In this document: positions 5,366 through 6,300 of the stretch, in pieces | How positions within the stretch are numbered: the stretch's first letter is position 1 | How the letters are laid out: each line of letters starts with the position of its first letter | Source: Chloroflexota bacterium | GTDB taxonomy: Bacteria; Chloroflexota; Dehalococcoidia; Bin125 | DNA: 6,300 bases | Reading direction: 5' to 3' | Assembly: GCA_027296805.1 (NCBI GenBank) | Contig: JAPUIR010000370.1 | Coordinates: 1-6,300 of the forward strand | Made by a program: the position numbers and the translations under genes | The notes under the pieces: generated by a model | What the model was told of the DNA's origin: nothing | The model's input: the letters and a program-made list of their open reading frames with translations, nothing else | Databases searched by the model: none

Positions 5366-6300
5366 ATCTCGCCTCGACGCCGGGCGCGGGCGATCGCGTC
5401 GGCGCGGTCGTGGGCGCCCAGTTTGGCGTAGGCGTACTTCGCTTGGGTCTGCACCGTGCGCCAGCTCAGCCCGAGACGCCGGCCGGCCTCCTTGTAGGTG
5501 AGCCCTTCGGCCAAGAGCTGCAAGACTTCGGCTTGGCCCTTGCTGAGGTCTGTGGTGCGACGGGTATGCGCGCCGCGCAATACGGCCTGCGCGGCCGTCA
5601 GCGAGAGCGGCTCGGGCTGGATGCCCCACTCCAGCAACGTGTCGACGGCCTGCTCCCGGGCGGCCCCGGGTGCCTCGCCTTGCGTTCGCATGTTGAGCGA
5701 TTCGGCGACCTCGGCGTACTGCAAGCGCGCGATCGCGGCCTCGATGGGATGGTTCATCTCCTCGGCGCGCACGGCGGCCCTGGCCAGACGCTCGGGAACA
5801 CGCTGCTGCTTGCCCAAGCGCAGCATGGTGAGCGGGACGACCCGGTCCAGGTGCGCGGGCCAGTCAAACGCCGTGACGACGCCTTGTTTGAGGGCGGTGT
5901 CGGCCCAAGCGCGCAGGCTGAGGGCGGAGGCCCGGGAGCCGCCGATAGCCAGCACTTCCAGGGCGGCGATCAGGCCGCCCAAACCCCAGTAGGTGCCAGC
6001 GTCGCGCAGGCCCGGAATCAAACGGGGCCGGTGGGCGCTGGCCACATCGGCGGCGGCCTGGATTCCGGTGATGCCCACGGCGTAGATCGCCTGGAGGCCA
6101 TCGGCCAGTTCCTGGAGCTCTTTCGCTGTGGCCTCAAGTGCGGGTCGGTCCATGCGCAGAATCTCTAGCCGCAGCCGCAGGCTCAAGAGCGAGCGCTCGG
6201 CGTGCCGGTTGCCCGCCTCGTGCGCGGTCTCCAAACCCTCCGCGACCATCTCTTCGAACTGGTCGAGCTCGGCGGTCGCCAGGGCCTGTGCGCACTCGAT
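5362..6300 (-). CDS. LuxR-type HTH transcriptional regulator, C-terminal part (cut by the window edge)
   Basis: The reading frame is open from the right edge, so 312 C-terminal residues are visible and the N-terminus is missing. The last 61 residues form a LuxR/FixJ-type DNA-binding domain (about 5365-5547): LSKGQAEVLQLLAEGLTYKEAG, turn RLGLS, recognition helix WRTVQTQAKYAYAKLGAHDRADAIARAR. It departs from the usual pattern: KGQ replaces the common PRE at the start, and TVQTQ replaces TVKTH. The preceding 250 residues are rich in Ala, Leu, Glu and Arg with many short amphipathic helices. They resemble the helical TPR-like region placed before the HTH in MalT/LAL-type regulators with an N-terminal ATPase. 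No response-regulator receiver domain is seen in the visible part. An internal ATG at 6249 has no clear ribosome binding site and the frame continues upstream of it. The ligand, the missing domains and the target genes are unknown. Confidence 0.85.
   Translation of the reverse strand: MECAQALATAELDQFEEMVAEGLETAHEAGNRHAERSLLSLRLRLEILRMDRPALEATAKELQELADGLQAIYAVGITGIQAAADVASAHRPRLIPGLRDAGTYWGLGGLIAALEVLAIGGSRASALSLRAWADTALKQGVVTAFDWPAHLDRVVPLTMLRLGKQQRVPERLARAAVRAEEMNHPIEAAIARLQYAEVAESLNMRTQGEAPGAAREQAVDTLLEWGIQPEPLSLTAAQAVLRGAHTRRTTDLSKGQAEVLQLLAEGLTYKEAGRRLGLSWRTVQTQAKYAYAKLGAHDRADAIARARRRGEI

Noticed and set aside
4055..5629. Open frame of 524 codons on the minus strand opposite hemW
   Set aside because: It is antisense to a clear HemW protein and runs into another frame of the regulator gene. 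Its composition (many Arg, Pro, His) is that of a shadow frame.
5266..6168. Open frame of 300 codons on the plus strand opposite the regulator
   Set aside because: The minus-strand frame here carries a clear LuxR HTH, and this one shows only Gly/Arg/Gln-rich shadow composition.

Overview
The window is GC-rich, tightly packed bacterial DNA. It holds three complete protein genes and two genes cut by the window edges. No RNA gene, insertion sequence or CRISPR array is visible. The high GC content, SD-led genes with GTG and TTG starts, a lipoprotein with a long acidic linker, an AspRS of non-discriminating type and a LuxR-type regulator with a helical repeat region would all fit a Chloroflexota-like or other high-GC bacterium. 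That assignment is an inference of low certainty, because no marker here fixes the phylum.

Layout. The minus strand, read from 4061 down to 1, carries aspS (aspartyl-tRNA synthetase, TTG start), then a peptide-type ABC transporter substrate-binding lipoprotein, then the first 99 codons of an OppB/DppB-like permease that runs off the left edge. Both gaps in this run (65 nt and 112 nt) contain inverted repeats that could fold in the mRNA. On the plus strand, 4166-5365 encodes a HemW-like radical SAM protein. It is divergent from aspS across a 104-bp region that holds a perfect 12-bp tandem repeat. From the right edge, a minus-strand gene encoding the C-terminal part of a LuxR-type HTH regulator converges on hemW. 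Both stop codons lie inside a shared CTAG (5362-5365).

How the genes work together. The binding protein and permease form the start of an oligopeptide/dipeptide-type uptake operon; the second permease and ATPase genes would be expected beyond position 1. aspS is co-directional with it and may be co-transcribed, but has no functional tie to it. AspRS carries His31, the residue linked to relaxed tRNA specificity, which suggests that this organism makes Asn-tRNA through Asp-tRNA(Asn) and GatCAB. HemW is a heme-handling protein, not a coproporphyrinogen oxidase, judging from its CxxxCxYC-D cluster motif and HNxxYW motif. The regulator's target cannot be told from the window.

I found no clear evidence of a previously undescribed system. 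The genes are familiar families; the points worth a second look are small: AspRS specificity, repeats and hairpins between genes, shared stop codons, and a divergent HTH domain.
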